Shown: positions 40,105 to 53,300 of the stretch, piece after piece | How positions within the stretch are numbered: position 1 is the stretch's first letter | Layout of the letters: every line of letters begins with the position of its first letter | Assembly: GCA_014773175.1 (NCBI GenBank) | Contig: VXCM01000040.1 | Coordinates: 186,001 to 250,000 of the forward strand | Direction of reading: 5' to 3' | Source: Lucifuga dentata | Taxonomy: Eukaryota > Chordata > Actinopteri > Ophidiiformes > Bythitidae | DNA: 64,000 nt | Notes under the pieces: model-generated | Told to the model about the DNA's origin: nothing | What the model saw: only the letters and a program-made list of their open reading frames with translations | The model's database searches: none | Translations under genes and position numbers: made by a program

Positions 40105-42205
40105 CAAGCAAACACGTTTATTTGAACCCAAACATTTGCCTTTTGGGGGGGTTGTAATTCTAAATGTCCCTCATGTTATTTCAGCTGTTGTACATTCCCC
40201 AACAACCATGTGTCGTCATTGTGTGAATCATGGTGAGTTTACATGACAGATGGAATACTAATGTCCGGCCCTGTCTGCCTCTGTAAGTTGTAATATATCC
40301 TTTTCAGAATCTGACATATTTTCGTACAGATCCAGAGATATTTGTATTGTGCATAGAGGGGGGAAACCTCCATCTCTTCACGAGCAGCACTTAACCAGGA
40401 GACGTCCAGACGGCATGAAGACATCGGCTGCTTGCGTTCCCAGGTGAATGTTACTTCTGTTAGCGTGTAATGTGCAGTTATTTGTCTCAGGCAGTGCTGT
40501 GAGCAGGCTGCACTCTGATATCTTCTATTACTTGAAGCAGATGTTAGATCAGTGGATGTGCTGGGCGGGGGCGGGATATTATATATTTGAGTGCTTTCTT
40601 TTTTTCAGTTATTTGAGATTAATAAACTGCTTTTATAAGACTGATATTTGTGTTCACTGCAGAAATTTACACATCCTGTGAATTTGCTAAATATACCCGC
40701 TTCCACGCAAGGAAACATAATTACGCTCTGAAATGCGACGGCATGAATGCTGTGAAAACATCAAAATGAAAGCGTCTCATTAGCTGTGCTGTTTGCTGCA
40801 GCAGCTGTGAGAAGAAGCTCCTCGCATCGACACATCTGATGGGCAAACGCTGCATGTGCGGCACCGGAAACGACGCAGCCAAGGTCTCACACCAGGTGTG
40901 TGTATGTGTGTGTGTGCTTGCTAAGGGTTCTGCTGAATGTCAAAGTGTGTTCGACTAAATCAGCACCAGGCAACATCACAGTAATTAGGTTGCTCTTGCC
41001 TCTGAAAGACTCTGACGCCTACAGGTGTGCGTGTGTGTATTTGTGTGTATATTGGATATACGAACTCTTTGTTCCAGGCATCATCATCCGAGGGAGCAGC
41101 GACACTCCTGCGGGATTGGTGCGGAGGAAATGAAGAATGTCTCCTGTTCTGTACTTGCAAAGATAAACATAAATGTGGTGAGGCGCTTTCCTCAAACAGC
41201 TTTGTTAGAAAATCTTCGGGGAGCTTGTCGGCAGAAAAACGCCATTCCTGTTCTGATTTTCCCATCATAAACAATTCCCAGCTGGTTCCTTAGCGTAAAA
41301 TATATTCTTTTGATCAGACTCTAACAGTTTTATTCCAGTGTATCAGCTTAGGATGCATTTATTCTTTAGGTTTGTTCATTATGTTACAGCATAATTTAAT
41401 GACTTAATTTCTTCCAAACAATATATATTACCCACAGCATTCCGGCACAGACTGGCCTGTTCTTACACATGGAAAATAGTTGTTATTCCCAGCTTTTTAT
41501 CCTTGGTGCTGCGTTCGGCATTCCACTGATCACCCCCTATGGCACATGCAATTTGATACAATGTGCTGAGTAATAGAATGGGTGCGCTGTAATTGGCTAA
41601 ACAACCCAGCGTTTGAGCGTTTAAAAGGCTAAAGCTCTGGGAAAATGAAAAGGGAGTGATTATTCCAGGGCTTGTGGTAAATGAAGCTCATAATGAGCGA
41701 GGCGGAGTGGGAGACAATGGGGAATGCTTGGATTTCAAGATGGAGAAGGACAGACTGTGGAGCCTCGAGTGAAAAAACAAAATAAACAATATTAGGGTGT
41801 AGAACAGACCTCTGGTGAGTATCATAGGCTAGTTAGATGTGAAAATCTGCTAAAAACATCCTTCCCTTTTATCCTCAATTGATTATGCATTCCGATTCAT
41901 ATGCATAATCTTCCTGACCTCTTCCTGACCTGTGTATGTGCCCGAGAAAGTCGATTGCCGCTGTGCGATCCACCATCTGTGCAGGTATGCGGTTATATGG
42001 AGGTGAGAGGAAAAGGCTCATTGAGAGCAGCTGGGGAGCTGCTGTCGAATCCTCTTTCTCCTCCAGGAACAGGGCCATCAGGACACGGCGGGAATGGTAT
42101 TCAGATGACAAGCTCCCCGGAATTGATGACCTGAAGTGGCTGAGCAGCATTTAAGATTGGCTGTGACTGTCATTTGTGTCTGTGCTCGCACGTGATTGAG
42201 CACAA

Positions 42206-42246
42206 GTGTGTATTTTCACACCTCGGAGAGGTGTGAAGATACACAC
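42206..42246. repeat. 19-bp inverted repeat with one mismatch, 3-nt loop
   Basis: GTGTGTATTTTCACACCTC and GAGGTGTGAAGATACACAC are complementary except at one position (G-T). It lies in the b3galt1-abcb11 intergenic region. Confidence 0.85.
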
Positions 42247-45200
42247 CGTTGTGAGGTTTTCGACCAGCAGGAAAATGGTTTGGAACCAAAGGAGTTCCTG
42301 TTAGGAATCAGAAAACAGCGGACAATGCAGAGGTCAACGTGTGTGTAGTGAGCTCGTGTAGCTTCCACTGGTGATACAATAATTCCACTAGAAACTGGTG
42401 GAAATGGACAGAATTGTATGGAGAAAAAGCATAATTTATGTCTCTGTCTTCTCATCACGGATAAGCTGGGTTTTGAACCTAATCAGTGAGCTAAAAGAAG
42501 CTAAAACCTCTGTAGAGATGCAAAACTCAGCTATACACATCAGTGTTAATATCATAATTATAATTTATTTCAAGTGTTAGTGAATCTAAATGTTTTAATT
42601 GTTAAAAAAAAAAAACTTGTGAAAAGTACAAGTATTCATAAATAGTCTGTCAAAGTCCAAGTGAAGTCAAAGTCATGCAGCTGGAGTCTACAAACAAGAC
42701 TGAGATACAAGCTTTTTAACCAATGACAGTGAAAATCAAATTTGCTAAATAACTAGTAAATACAGCCAGAAGATACACTTAGAAAGAAAATACTCAAGCA
42801 GAGTTCCAATGCAGTAATTAATTTTGGTTTGGTCTACAAGGTTTTAAACATTTGACAAATATACACTGAACAAAAGTTGCTGCCTCTGAACATGCAGATT
42901 TGTTTTGAAATTATTTCTCAGCAAAGCAAATCAATAGCAGATAGAATCAACGGTCAATAAAGTCTGAAATGCTGCATAAATGCGTAAAGTGGCTGTGCCT
43001 ACATGGCCAGAAGAATGTCTCCTTTTATGCTGAGCTTTATGATGTAAAACAAAACTTCAGCATTGATATCTGGCATTAGTATTGGTAGCTGTCCTTGCCG
43101 ATGCCAGCAAGTCAGCAGCATGAATTACTTCCTGTCATCTGTAGCAGATGGATTGGATTTAAATAGGACGCATATATCAGGATGGTGTGACACCCAGGCG
43201 GAATCAGATACAGCGATAAATTAACTCTTAATGTTCAGGGATGGGAGGAGTCTTTGGAGACTGTTGGAGGAGCGGAAATCGGGAAACAGCAGATTCATAT
43301 TTATGACCAGCCGCGGGCTTTCACACAAGTATATCTGCATATTTGCATGAAACCAGAGAGGAGGCTCATAAATACCTGATGGCTTTGTGAATAACAGTGT
43401 TCGTAACAATTGTTCAGTTGAAAAAGCAGGTAAAGGATCATAGAATGACGCGTCACAACAGATTTAATTTTGGATGAAATGCTCAGAACCTCCCAGAAGT
43501 TGGATGTTGTAAAAACAGCCTCATAAATCCCAAAATCCAGAAAAACACACATCTGCTTGATGCATTACTGACAATTTTCCAGTTTTTTTTTAGCTTAAGT
43601 AAACAAATAATATTTATATTTTAAACATCTGACAACTACATCTGGAAAATATTGACAACATAAATCACACATGAAATGCAGCTTATTGAAATGAAGTGGA
43701 ACCGAATCATTTTTAATTCAGTTATTTGCTGCAGTATATGTTTATTTACGTGGAAGAATTTTGTAAAGCAATTTTATGATTTATTTTAGTGTATCCTATT
43801 TTTCTATTTATTCTATTTATTTTTTTATATGTTGTTTTTGGATGCCCTAATTATTGAGTTCAGGTGTTGCAGCTGCTCATTGCTAATAGGTGCATCAAAT
43901 CAGGCATGCAACCATGCAATCTCCAGTTAAACGTGGCGCTGTCATAGGATGTCACCTTCACCACAAGCCACTTCCGTGTTTCTCAAACTGTGCTGCGTGT
44001 GTCCTTGAATCGCTCCCTGGTGGAAATCAGATCGACCGATGGCGTAGCTTCAGGTTTTCTTTCCTCTGCCACTTTCTCTCTTTCTCTGCACTGAAAGGTT
44101 TGATCTGCACGCAATTTGTAGCAAAATCTGACAACGTAAAGCCCGAACAGATGAAAAATCCTTCGCCATCTTTATGGAAAATCCAATTAAACCCTGAGCG
44201 TCCAGGAGATAAACAGCTGCCATTATTTACATTTGACTCCAGGTGCTGTGTGTGTTGTTTATGTGCGTGCATGAATGTGTCAGTGTGGCAGAGAGATGAA
44301 GAGGAGGAAGAAGAAGTGGATTTTATTCCCTTCATCAAACGCCGCGTAGGATCAGCAGACACACGATCGATCCGAGAATGCCTGTTACTTGCAAAAGTGG
44401 GAGAAAATACATTACCCACAAGGCTTGTAGGCAAAAAAAAAAAAAAAAAAANAAAAAAAAAAAAAAAAAAGACGGCAAAAAGACAAGATCAACTATCGTT
44501 TCCAATTTACTTAATACAGGAGAACACTTCCTCCTGCGCTGTGAGATAACCGAAAATGGAATTAAGCGGTGGCGGTCTCATGCCGGTGCAGGACGGTGCA
44601 GGATGTGACAGTGATGGGAGATAACGGCGAGACATGGTGAAAGCTGGCAAGAGAAGCTCAGGGCTTCTTTATGGTCAGGTAAGACAAATACACACACCAG
44701 AACACCTTTACATCCTAAGGCTCATGGGAGTTTTGACATAAAGACTGTTTTCTTCTTCTACTACTACTACACTACAGAGGCAAATATGGTACTTTTTACT
44801 CTGTAGATAATCATTGCTTTGCTGCAAATATTTGTAAAGAGTATTTTGGTGTTATCGTACTTTTACTCACAGTAAGAAAAGGATTTGAGTTCACACAAAC
44901 ATCAGACAGAATCTCACACACCGTCAGCTCTAACTCTTCCCCTGCTGAACAGTGCTGTACACACACTCGGCAGGAGATAGTACACACTCCCCACTCATGA
45001 CAAATCACCTTTCCCCACTCGCCTCTCCCACCTCAGGGGCTTGTAACAACAGTGTGTCAGCTCAGAAGAGGAGAGAGGAAGATTACTGAACCCTGTGACC
45101 CCTTTTACTTTCATGTCATCGGGATGTTTCCTCGGGAACTGTATCCCCACCCTTTTTGCACTTCCTGGATGGATCCCACTGTCATCTCGGATGATAAATG

Positions 45201-45452
45201 TTAATTGTGCTTCTTAAATTCCGCCAGCGTTTTGCTAACAGGTGGATTCTGCACTGCTAATGCAGATTAGGCAGACATTTTGGCTTGTCATAGGAGGACA
45301 AGCTCGAACAAAATGTGGGATAGATGTAGAATTAGTAGACTAGGATTCCACCGTTCGCTTTGCTTAATTGGAATATGAGGGAGAGGCCGCGGAGATGGCA
45401 CGCGCCTGAATAAATGGATTTTCAATCACATAATCTGGGTTTCTTACTAGGA

Positions 45453-45788
45453 TTAAAGGACCATACCACCCATTTTGCATGTTTGAGCCTAATATATTAA
45501 ATTTTCATACATGTAGTTATAGACAATCATTTCCCAAAGCATACTACTGGAACTTTGAGTTAAAAAAAAAAAAATTCTACCTTCCAGACCGCCATTGGTT
45601 TCAGTTCATTGTGATTTTTAATGTGGGTGGGTGAATATTTGATTTTGAAAGATTAAGAGATTTTGCAAAATATCAGGAAAGCTGAAATATGGTTTTATCC
45701 TTTGGGAAGTGGTTGTCAGCAACGTAACATGTATGAAAATTGAATATATTAGGTTCAAACATACAAAATGGGTGGTATGGTCCTTTCA
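45453..45788. mobile_element. TTAA MITE, internally deleted copy (336 bp)
   Basis: Left end TTAAAGGACCATACCACCC and right end GGTGGTATGGTCC-TTTCA. The right target copy carries one change (TTCA for TTAA). Part of the interior is missing. Confidence 0.8.
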
Positions 45789-45825
45789 GCCAATTTTGTT
45801 TTATGCTAATTTAAATGTAATTATG

Positions 45826-45859
45826 GTCCAATTAAGGCAATGAATTGCCTTAATTGGAC
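45826..45859. repeat. 34-bp near-perfect palindrome
   Basis: GTCCAATTAAGGCAAT, two bases (GA), then ATTGCCTTAATTGGAC. Arms of 16 bp are perfect. It starts 38 bp after a MITE copy. Confidence 0.9.
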
Positions 45860-45889
45860 TACAATCAAAGTTTCAGCGCATGTAAACGT

Positions 45890-45917
45890 ATCATCATCAT
45901 CATCATCATCATCATCA
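45890..45917. repeat. (ATC)n microsatellite
   Basis: About nine ATC units. Confidence 0.95.
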
Positions 45918-47149
45918 GTCATGTGGGCCGTGATCATCAGCACAGCTCACAGGTTGTTCAGTCGCGTATCCCTCCAAGGTCATTCATGGCCTCATGCAGA
46001 GAAGCTACTTGCTAATCCCCCTAATGGCTTCGTTCGCTTATGGAGAGATTTGCTTTCCAACTGCAGCCTGTTTAAGCAGCAACACATTAATAGGGATTTG
46101 AGCCAAAAATGACAAATATCCGTTGGGTGGGCATTGCAATAAACCAAACGAGCTTCCAGAAAGCTGCAGCTACATCGGTAATGCTAAATGATAATGATAA
46201 ATATGGTGGCCCACACGCCATTTTTATTTATCCCTTCCGTGTTGCTGGGGTCAAGCAGAGCAGAGGTCTAATGAATGCAAATGTTAAACCCGGCCTCTCC
46301 GGTTTAAAGATGACCCCCGTGACTCCCTGTCACCCTGCTCTCCTGATAAAACAAAAATGCTGGGCGTTGATGTGAACTCCCCCTTTTTTTTTGTTTCTTT
46401 TTTTTTTTTTACGAGAAACCTCCAAGGTCAACGATCGCACCAGATACAGAAAACTGGAACATTTTCACTCAGCAGCACAAGGAAGTTTGATTTTTACTGC
46501 AATTTCACATGCAAATTTTATTCATAAATGCCAAACGGCACATTAGTGAGGTTCAATTCCTTGCTCTAAAATAAAAGATACACCAGGAGACCCATTACAC
46601 AAAATAAGCAGCTTGATTTGAGGGAAAACAAAGCAGAAACTCACTTCCATGTTATTTAGAAATATTGAATTTGGAATGAAAAAGGTCTGGGTTTAATGTC
46701 AGCTGAGCCGCTTTTATAACCAGATAAAAAGGCTTCACGATCTCGCCTGCACAAACTTAAATTGGCAGTTAAATGCCTCAGTAATAGATATTCTTACCCA
46801 GGGCCAGTGCTCCAAACTACTATATACACAGGCTGAGATTCATAATTTATCTCTCGCTTTTGTACTTCTGTTTTGTTTGTTTTGTTTTGTTTTTTTGAAT
46901 CGGGAAATGGAGTTTTGTTTTGATGCATTCGTGAGCCTCTTCCTCTTCATCTCCTCCCTGTGGTCTCGGTCGCTGTTCTTGCTGCTTATGAATGATTATG
47001 ATAATGACGGTGTTAATGGTAATGAGAGTCATCAGCAATCATGAAATCAGGATCTTATTACGGCGTCGCTGCTTTAAACGTTTCCCTCCGGTCAGTGACG
47101 GGATTTTTATGAGTGTCAGTGTGAAAGACAGACAGCTGGACACATCTGT

Positions 47150-47400
47150 CTCCATCCTCTCTCTGTCCGTCTACCTATCTCTTGCTCTGTCAATCTCTCT
47201 CTCCCTTTACCTTTCTCTGTCTCTGTTTATCTCATTTTATCTCTCTCAATCTTGGTTTCTCTCTCTCTCTTATCCCTCCATGTCTCTTTTTATCATTCAG
47301 CTTTTTATCTCTCTTTATATGTCTCTATCTCTTAATTTCTCTGTCTCTTTTTATCTGTCTCCCTCTTTCTTTGTCTCTCTCTCTCACTTTATCTCTATTT
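47150..47400. repeat. degenerate TCTCTNT pyrimidine tract
   Basis: About 250 bp of imperfect TCTCTCTNTTTATCTC units. The long open frames across it arise from the lack of stop codons in such repeats and are not genes. Confidence 0.85.
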
Positions 47401-48279
47401 AAAAATTACATAGTATTTTGCTAGTTTTTTTTCAGTGTATAATTAGAATCTAGAGATAAGATAAAGCTTCAGATTGAAGATTATTGGATTGATAATATGT
47501 GGAAAGTCAACATAAGCACATCAAAACCTGGTAACTAGGATCAAACTGACGCCGAATAGACTATTTATGCATCTTTTCTCTTCTCAGCCGGACCAACTAT
47601 GGACCTAAAAAAACACAAGACTCTTTCTATCTTATTTACTGCTCCTGTGAGCCAACCAATTTGCCGGCCATCCGCTCAGTGAGCTGTAATGGCTTCTTGA
47701 TTGTCAGTGCTTTAAAACCTTTAGAGACTCACTGTCCGGCTCGCAGCAGGTGAAGTCGGACCAAAGAGAGACAAACCTTAAGAGAAAGCAAAGCATGAGT
47801 GGTGCAAACAGAAAAATCCCAAAACCTAAATGACTTGTTTTCCCTTCCTTTCCTGTGTGAATTCATGCAGAAATATCACAAGGTAATGGAAAATCCGGCA
47901 AGATGGCGGAAAACAAACGCCTCATTCAGTCCCCGGCTTGTGCTTTCATCAATCAGTATTGCATCTGCATTACAAGGCACAATGTCAAACCTTGTCCTCT
48001 CCCTGAATGAATCAGCAGAAGAAGCTGGGAGATGAGATTGCATGTGAGGAATGCTAATTTAGCAGGAGTCTGGGTCTGGAGATGTTGTGATTAAAGACTC
48101 AATTTCCCAGAGGTCGGTGTGGTGTGATCACATATTACCACTAACTGATGGAGTGTCTCTGACATCTGCACTCTGACTGCGTGGCTGTCGCAAACAGTGG
48201 CATCAACATGGAATCCAGAATCAGGGCGGTGTTTGGGATTAAATATTCCTGTCAGTCGTTTCACTCATTCACAGAGTTC

Positions 48280-48736
48280 TTAAAGGAGCGTGCTGGTGGT
48301 TTTGCATGTTTGAGCCCAATATGTACAACCCTCAGACATGTTGCATTATCGATAACCATTTTCCAAAACATGCTACTGGAGCGGTAAATATTAGAATTGT
48401 TTTTCCTGCCTTCCAGACTTCCATTGGTTTCAGTTATTCCAGTACGCTATCAAAATCAACTTGTAGAGACTTGAAATGCTTGAAATAAGTAATCCATCAC
48501 AACGAATGCGATGTTACTGAGAAATTAAAATGACCCTTCTACATTCAGACGTACGTGTTAGCAGTTGAAACATTGAATTTTCAGGTGGGTGTATCACCTG
48601 AACATTTTTTGAAAGATTATGGGATTTGGCAAAATAACAGGAAAATTAAAATAAAGTTTTATGTTTTGGAAAATTGTCTATTCAGGTTCTATTTATTGGG
48701 CCTTAAACACGCAAAATCACCGGTTTGGTCCTTTAA
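48280..48736. mobile_element. TTAA MITE, diverged copy (457 bp)
   Basis: Ends TTAAAGGAGCGTGCTGG and GGTTTGGTCCTTTAA. The sequence differs more from the other copies, which suggests an older insertion. A still more degenerate related stretch seems to lie at about 48890-49050. Confidence 0.7.
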
Positions 48737-49308
48737 ACAAGTGCTTTTCTCATTGCATTATTCCCAGTGGAGAGTCTCTGAGCCACTGACAAAAAAAACA
48801 AAACAAAAAAAAATCTGTTTTATTACAACTATATCATCCTGCATCACACACACAGAAATTCCCAGTTTACAGTGAAGGCACCACACCAGTGTTTTACAGG
48901 TTTTAGCCCATTAACTGCATTCCTGCTGACTATTTTCTAAAGCACAGCCTAGCGTAGCATGTTAGATTGATTTCCAACCTTCCAGGCAGCCACCTTTGCA
49001 TTTCAGTCCTGTATAAAAATCCATCACAGTGACTATTTTCTCACTTTTATTGTGTCCTAGTCGTGTGGTCATGCAACTGCAAGCAAAGGCCATTTCCTAT
49101 CCTTTGGTGCGTTCAAAGACACTACAGTAACCAAAATTTTAGTGTCGTGTCCGCATTTGCCTTTGCCTTGTCTTGTGTTTTTTTGTTTTTCCAATAAATA
49201 GGGTTTATAATTTAAGGAAACAAAAAAGGAAGGTTTTTTTTTTAATGTTTATTATGAAAAAAAAATTGGAAATCATATTCTAAAAATGTAGGGTATTCTT
49301 TTTACTTA

Positions 49309-49314
49309 CTTTAT
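49309..49314 (-). terminator. abcb11: possible abcb11 polyadenylation signal
   Basis: AATAAA on the - strand is the nearest exact hexamer I found past the stop, giving an 840-nt 3' UTR. A further one lies near 49246-49251. Weak support. Confidence 0.25.
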
Positions 49315-50156
49315 TTGCATTTTTCTCTCCATTTGTCCTTTACTTTCTATGGCTGAAGCATGTCCTGAGCTGGATGACCCTGCTTACCGTAAACGGTGAT
49401 TAACAAGATCTTCTTGGAGCAGGAAATGCAGGTAAAACATCCAGGTATTACATCCAGGTATTATTCAGCAAAAAATATAAAACTGTCAACAATGAGCCTT
49501 ACTAACAACGTAGCAGAGGCCCTGAATGCACCATCATACTTTATAATATACTGGTAGTATGCTATGCTTTGGAAAAAGGTCAACAAGAATGTATTATACA
49601 CATAGTTAATGAGATAAAATATGCAAAATCACTAATATGGTTGTAAGTAAATAACAAACTTAAAAATAAACAACATAGAACAATATATAAGGAGATCAAA
49701 TTAGTTGGCATGACTGCATTAAAAACTGCCATACAGGTTGAATATGAGCATTACTCATATTATTTGATTTATGTTTCATTATAAGTTTTTTCTTCAATAA
49801 AAGCTTCATTACAAAACACTCAGAATACACCAATTTTGTTGAGCCAAACACCCAAATCGCAATATTCCGCTGCAAAATTGACAAAATAATTCAGAAAATT
49901 ACCTTAAAATACCCTAAGATAAGAAAAGTGACCTACAAAACTCCCCTCTACAAAACAGAATCCCACCCAAAAGTAAATGCTGTCATAATGGACAGTTGTG
50001 ACGAGCCAAAATGGCATCTTGCTCGGTTAGAAATGGACACTGTCATCATGAGAGACAGAATTGGGACTGCAGCACATGAACAGGAAGTCCTCCTCGCTTC
50101 TGTTTCTCAAGGCTGCTCACTCCCTCTGCTAATTGGCTGCTCGTTCCCCCAAGCAG

Positions 50157-50357
50157 TTAGCTGATTGGTGCACCCGTGGTAACCAGCTTGTAGTAGGCCT
50201 CCTTTAGGGCCATGAGCTGATCGTGTGTTCCTTTCTCGATGATAAAGCCTCTGGACATGACGGCAATAATGTCTGAGTTCTGAATGGTGGACAGGCGATG
50301 GGCGATGACGATGCAGGTTCGTCCTTCTCTGGCTTTGTCTAGAGCATCTTGCACGGT
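50157..50357 (-). CDS. abcb11: abcb11 coding exon 28: NBD2 H-loop and stop
   Basis: The exon encodes [20 protein letters not shown] and ends VTTGAPIS with stop TAA at 50159-50157. The C-terminus is the same length as in mammals. Confidence 0.97.
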   Translation of the reverse strand, partial: TVQDALDKAREGRTCIVIAHRLSTIQNSDIIAVMSRGFIIEKGTHDQLMALKEAYYKLVTTGAPIS

Positions 50358-53300
50358 CTGAAACACACACACGAAACGGTGCACATGGACTTCACACACA
50401 GGCTATCATCGTTTCTCAGGTGCACGGCATACAATTATAGCAACTGCACAATCCCGCCTTGATTACTGTCATTAGAATGTTCCAGTGGAACGGCGTGCTG
50501 CAGAGACCTCTTTGCTCCAAAGCCTTTCTCAGCCATTTTAGGTGCAAAAGCTACTGCGTATAGGCTACAGACTGCATTCATTCTGAAGAGGCTTTGCTAA
50601 AGGTTGATTTGAGCTGTGAGCTGTTAGTGATAATAACAGAGTTGATGACAGATAATGAAGGTAATGATAATAATAATTAACTGCTTGCTCTTCTTGTTAT
50701 TTGTGCCCGGAGAATACAAAGTGGCGGTCCTGTTTCCCAGATGGAGGTTTACTTTCTGTACCTTCTCGCTCTCGGTATCCAGGGCAGAGGTGGCCTCGTC
50801 CAGAAGCAGGATCTTGGGGTCACGTATGATCGCCCTGGCGATTGCGATCCTCTGCTTCTGGCCGCGAGACAGCTGAGAGCCTTGGATGCCGACGTTGGTG
50901 TCGTATTTCTGACGCAACAAAGGGCAAAGAACAAAATTAATATTTCACGAGATCCATGTTAAGTGCACACAAATGTAGGGACATCTCCCTGATACTGAGT
51001 TTTAAATCCTTATCTAGCAGGCTTATTTTCTTTATCTCTTTCACCTCCCTTGTGATCAGTGGAAGGTAATGCAGGATCAATAACCTGGATTCACCCTATC
51101 AGCATCCTAATGTCTTTACATACCTCAGGAAGTGACATGACAAAGTCATGAAGCTGAGCTTTCTTGGCAGCAGAGATGACTTCATTCATGCTAATTTCTC
51201 GGGAGTTGTCGCCGTATTTAATGTTCTCTGCGATGCTGCAGTCAAACAAGATGGGCTCCTGGGATACGATGCCGATCTTAGAACGCAGGAAGCGGACGTT
51301 GATCTGAGCCGAGTCATGGCCATCAATCAGCTGCAGGAAGCAATTGATTTTATCATTAGTACAGAGCAGAATAATCATCAAAGATTGGAAATACAATCTG
51401 CTTAATGACTTATCAGGCTGCAGTCTATGCTGTAATTTATTTTCAGTGCAGACTGAAATTATGCAGAGGTAATTCTGTCCTTTTTGGTCGTCTGACAGAG
51501 TCAAGACGATGCATTTAAGACCATTTGGATCTTGGCAGAGATCTGTCATTGGCGCAGAAATCCAGCCGGGGTGAGTGCCCTTTCATTCTCAAATAATGAA
51601 CGTCAGCATAATCGTAAAACTGAAGAGCTGTGAGAGACTCAGTCACCGAGTTCACCAAATGAGCAGAGATGAGACTTTGACTTTGGCAGATTACATGTTC
51701 CACAATGACACTTAAAGCAGCACAGAACCAAAGTCAAAAGCAGGCTGTAGATATTTCCTGTTCATTCCAAAGTGAGCTATGTTAAGTGTGTGAAACCCGT
51801 GTCCTCCGCTCACCACTTTGCCATGGTCAGGGTCGTAAAACCTCTCCAGCAGCTGGACACTGGTGCTCTTCCCGCAGCCGCTGCTGCCCACGAAGGCCAG
51901 TGTCTGGCCGGGCTTCACCAACATGTTCAGCCCATTCAGGACCTGGATGTCTGGCCTGGTGGGGTAAGTGAACTTGCAATCGATGAACTCAATGTTCCCT
52001 TGGAAGTTATCCTGAAAACAAGAAGGGAGAGATGCAACAAATAAACAAAGCACAAAGGTTAGAACAGGCCTCTTTAGGTGGGGGGGGGTNGAGATGCAAC
52101 AAATAAACAAAGCACAAAGGTTAGAACAGGCCTCTTTAGGTGGGGGGGGGTCTTTGGGTGCTATGTCCTGTCCTTTAAAGGCAGGTCAGCGTTTCATTGC
52201 CAGAAGTGGTTATGATCCACAACTATCGTAAATTTAACGAGCAAAGCAATAAAGGAAAGGATTGGAATTTCCATCTGGATTCCCTTTTTGACTTTATAGT
52301 GAAAAGGGAAATTTTATGTATTCAGCATCTTGTGCAAGACATAATATACCCATTTGTCTCCCTTGTTGCTGTAGACGTTGATCGTAGGCACGCGGTCTAG
52401 CAGCTGGAAGAACCGTGCTGCTGAAATCTTGGCTTTAGCGTAGTCTGGTGTGTAGGACGAGGCTCTGCCGAGGGCCAGGCCGCTGGTAATGATGGCGGAG
52501 ATCACCCTGCCAAAGATGCCAACACACCATAACTCACCTTCATCAATCCCGCCAACATTTTTTTTTTCAGACGAACTTTCCTCACCTGAAGACCAAGCTG
52601 AAATGGAGCCCCTCTTGCTTCACCAAGTATCCTCCAAACCTGTAGGAGGCGGAGTTGGTGAAGAAAATGATGCACTGGGAAAAGCCAAAACAGACTCCGT
52701 ACACATTGGCCTTCTTCACAGCTGCCTGGTACGGCGTGTCCAGCTGGGCCTCAAACATTTCCACAAAATCCTTCTCCCTCCCCAGCCCGGCTATAGTACG
52801 GATGTTGTTGAGGGCCTCGCCAGAAATCTGCACCGCAAATAATGGATTCAGTCTGAGAGTTTGATTATAGTGACAGAATAACAGAGGAAATGTGAGCTGC
52901 ATGTAGTCTTAACGTGTGTTTTCAAAGTGTAAAGGAGAATCGGGTATAGATAAAATATTTTCTGTGTTCTTATCTATATCCTATTTTCTGCTGCTGTAAT
53001 AAGCCAATTTTCCCCGTAGGGATCATTAAACTTTCATCTAATCTACTTTATTTGGAGGACCAGATGGGTGGAGTTTTACTGCATCTGGATAATTAAGATA
53101 AAGAAAGAAAGTTCACAGTAAATTGACTTTTGAATATTTTACTTTGATTGTGAACTTTCTGGCAAATTGCACATATCCATCGCCTAGCAGGAGATAATCT
53201 TACAACACCCCACGCTATAAAGCCATACAGTATGCAGTTTGACGGAGGATTTCAGCACCGTGATTGTATTTTAAGCATGGGTGGCCTTGAACATGACAGT

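Larger units (their letters stand above)
39782..50156. other. convergent intergenic region: 3' UTRs, MITEs, inverted repeats
   Basis: The b3galt1 3' UTR is at the left and the abcb11 3' UTR at the right. Between them are two MITE copies, the inverted repeats at 42206 and 45826, a poly-A run with N 44452, an ATC microsatellite and the TCTCT tract. No further gene is recognisable. Confidence 0.6.

Noticed and set aside
43890..44549. 219-aa open frame, the second longest in the window
   Set aside because: It runs through a poly-A stretch with an N (44452), has no recognisable domain and no upstream conserved part.
46992..47402. 136-aa Ser/Leu-rich open frame
   Set aside because: Translation of the TCTCTNT pyrimidine tract.
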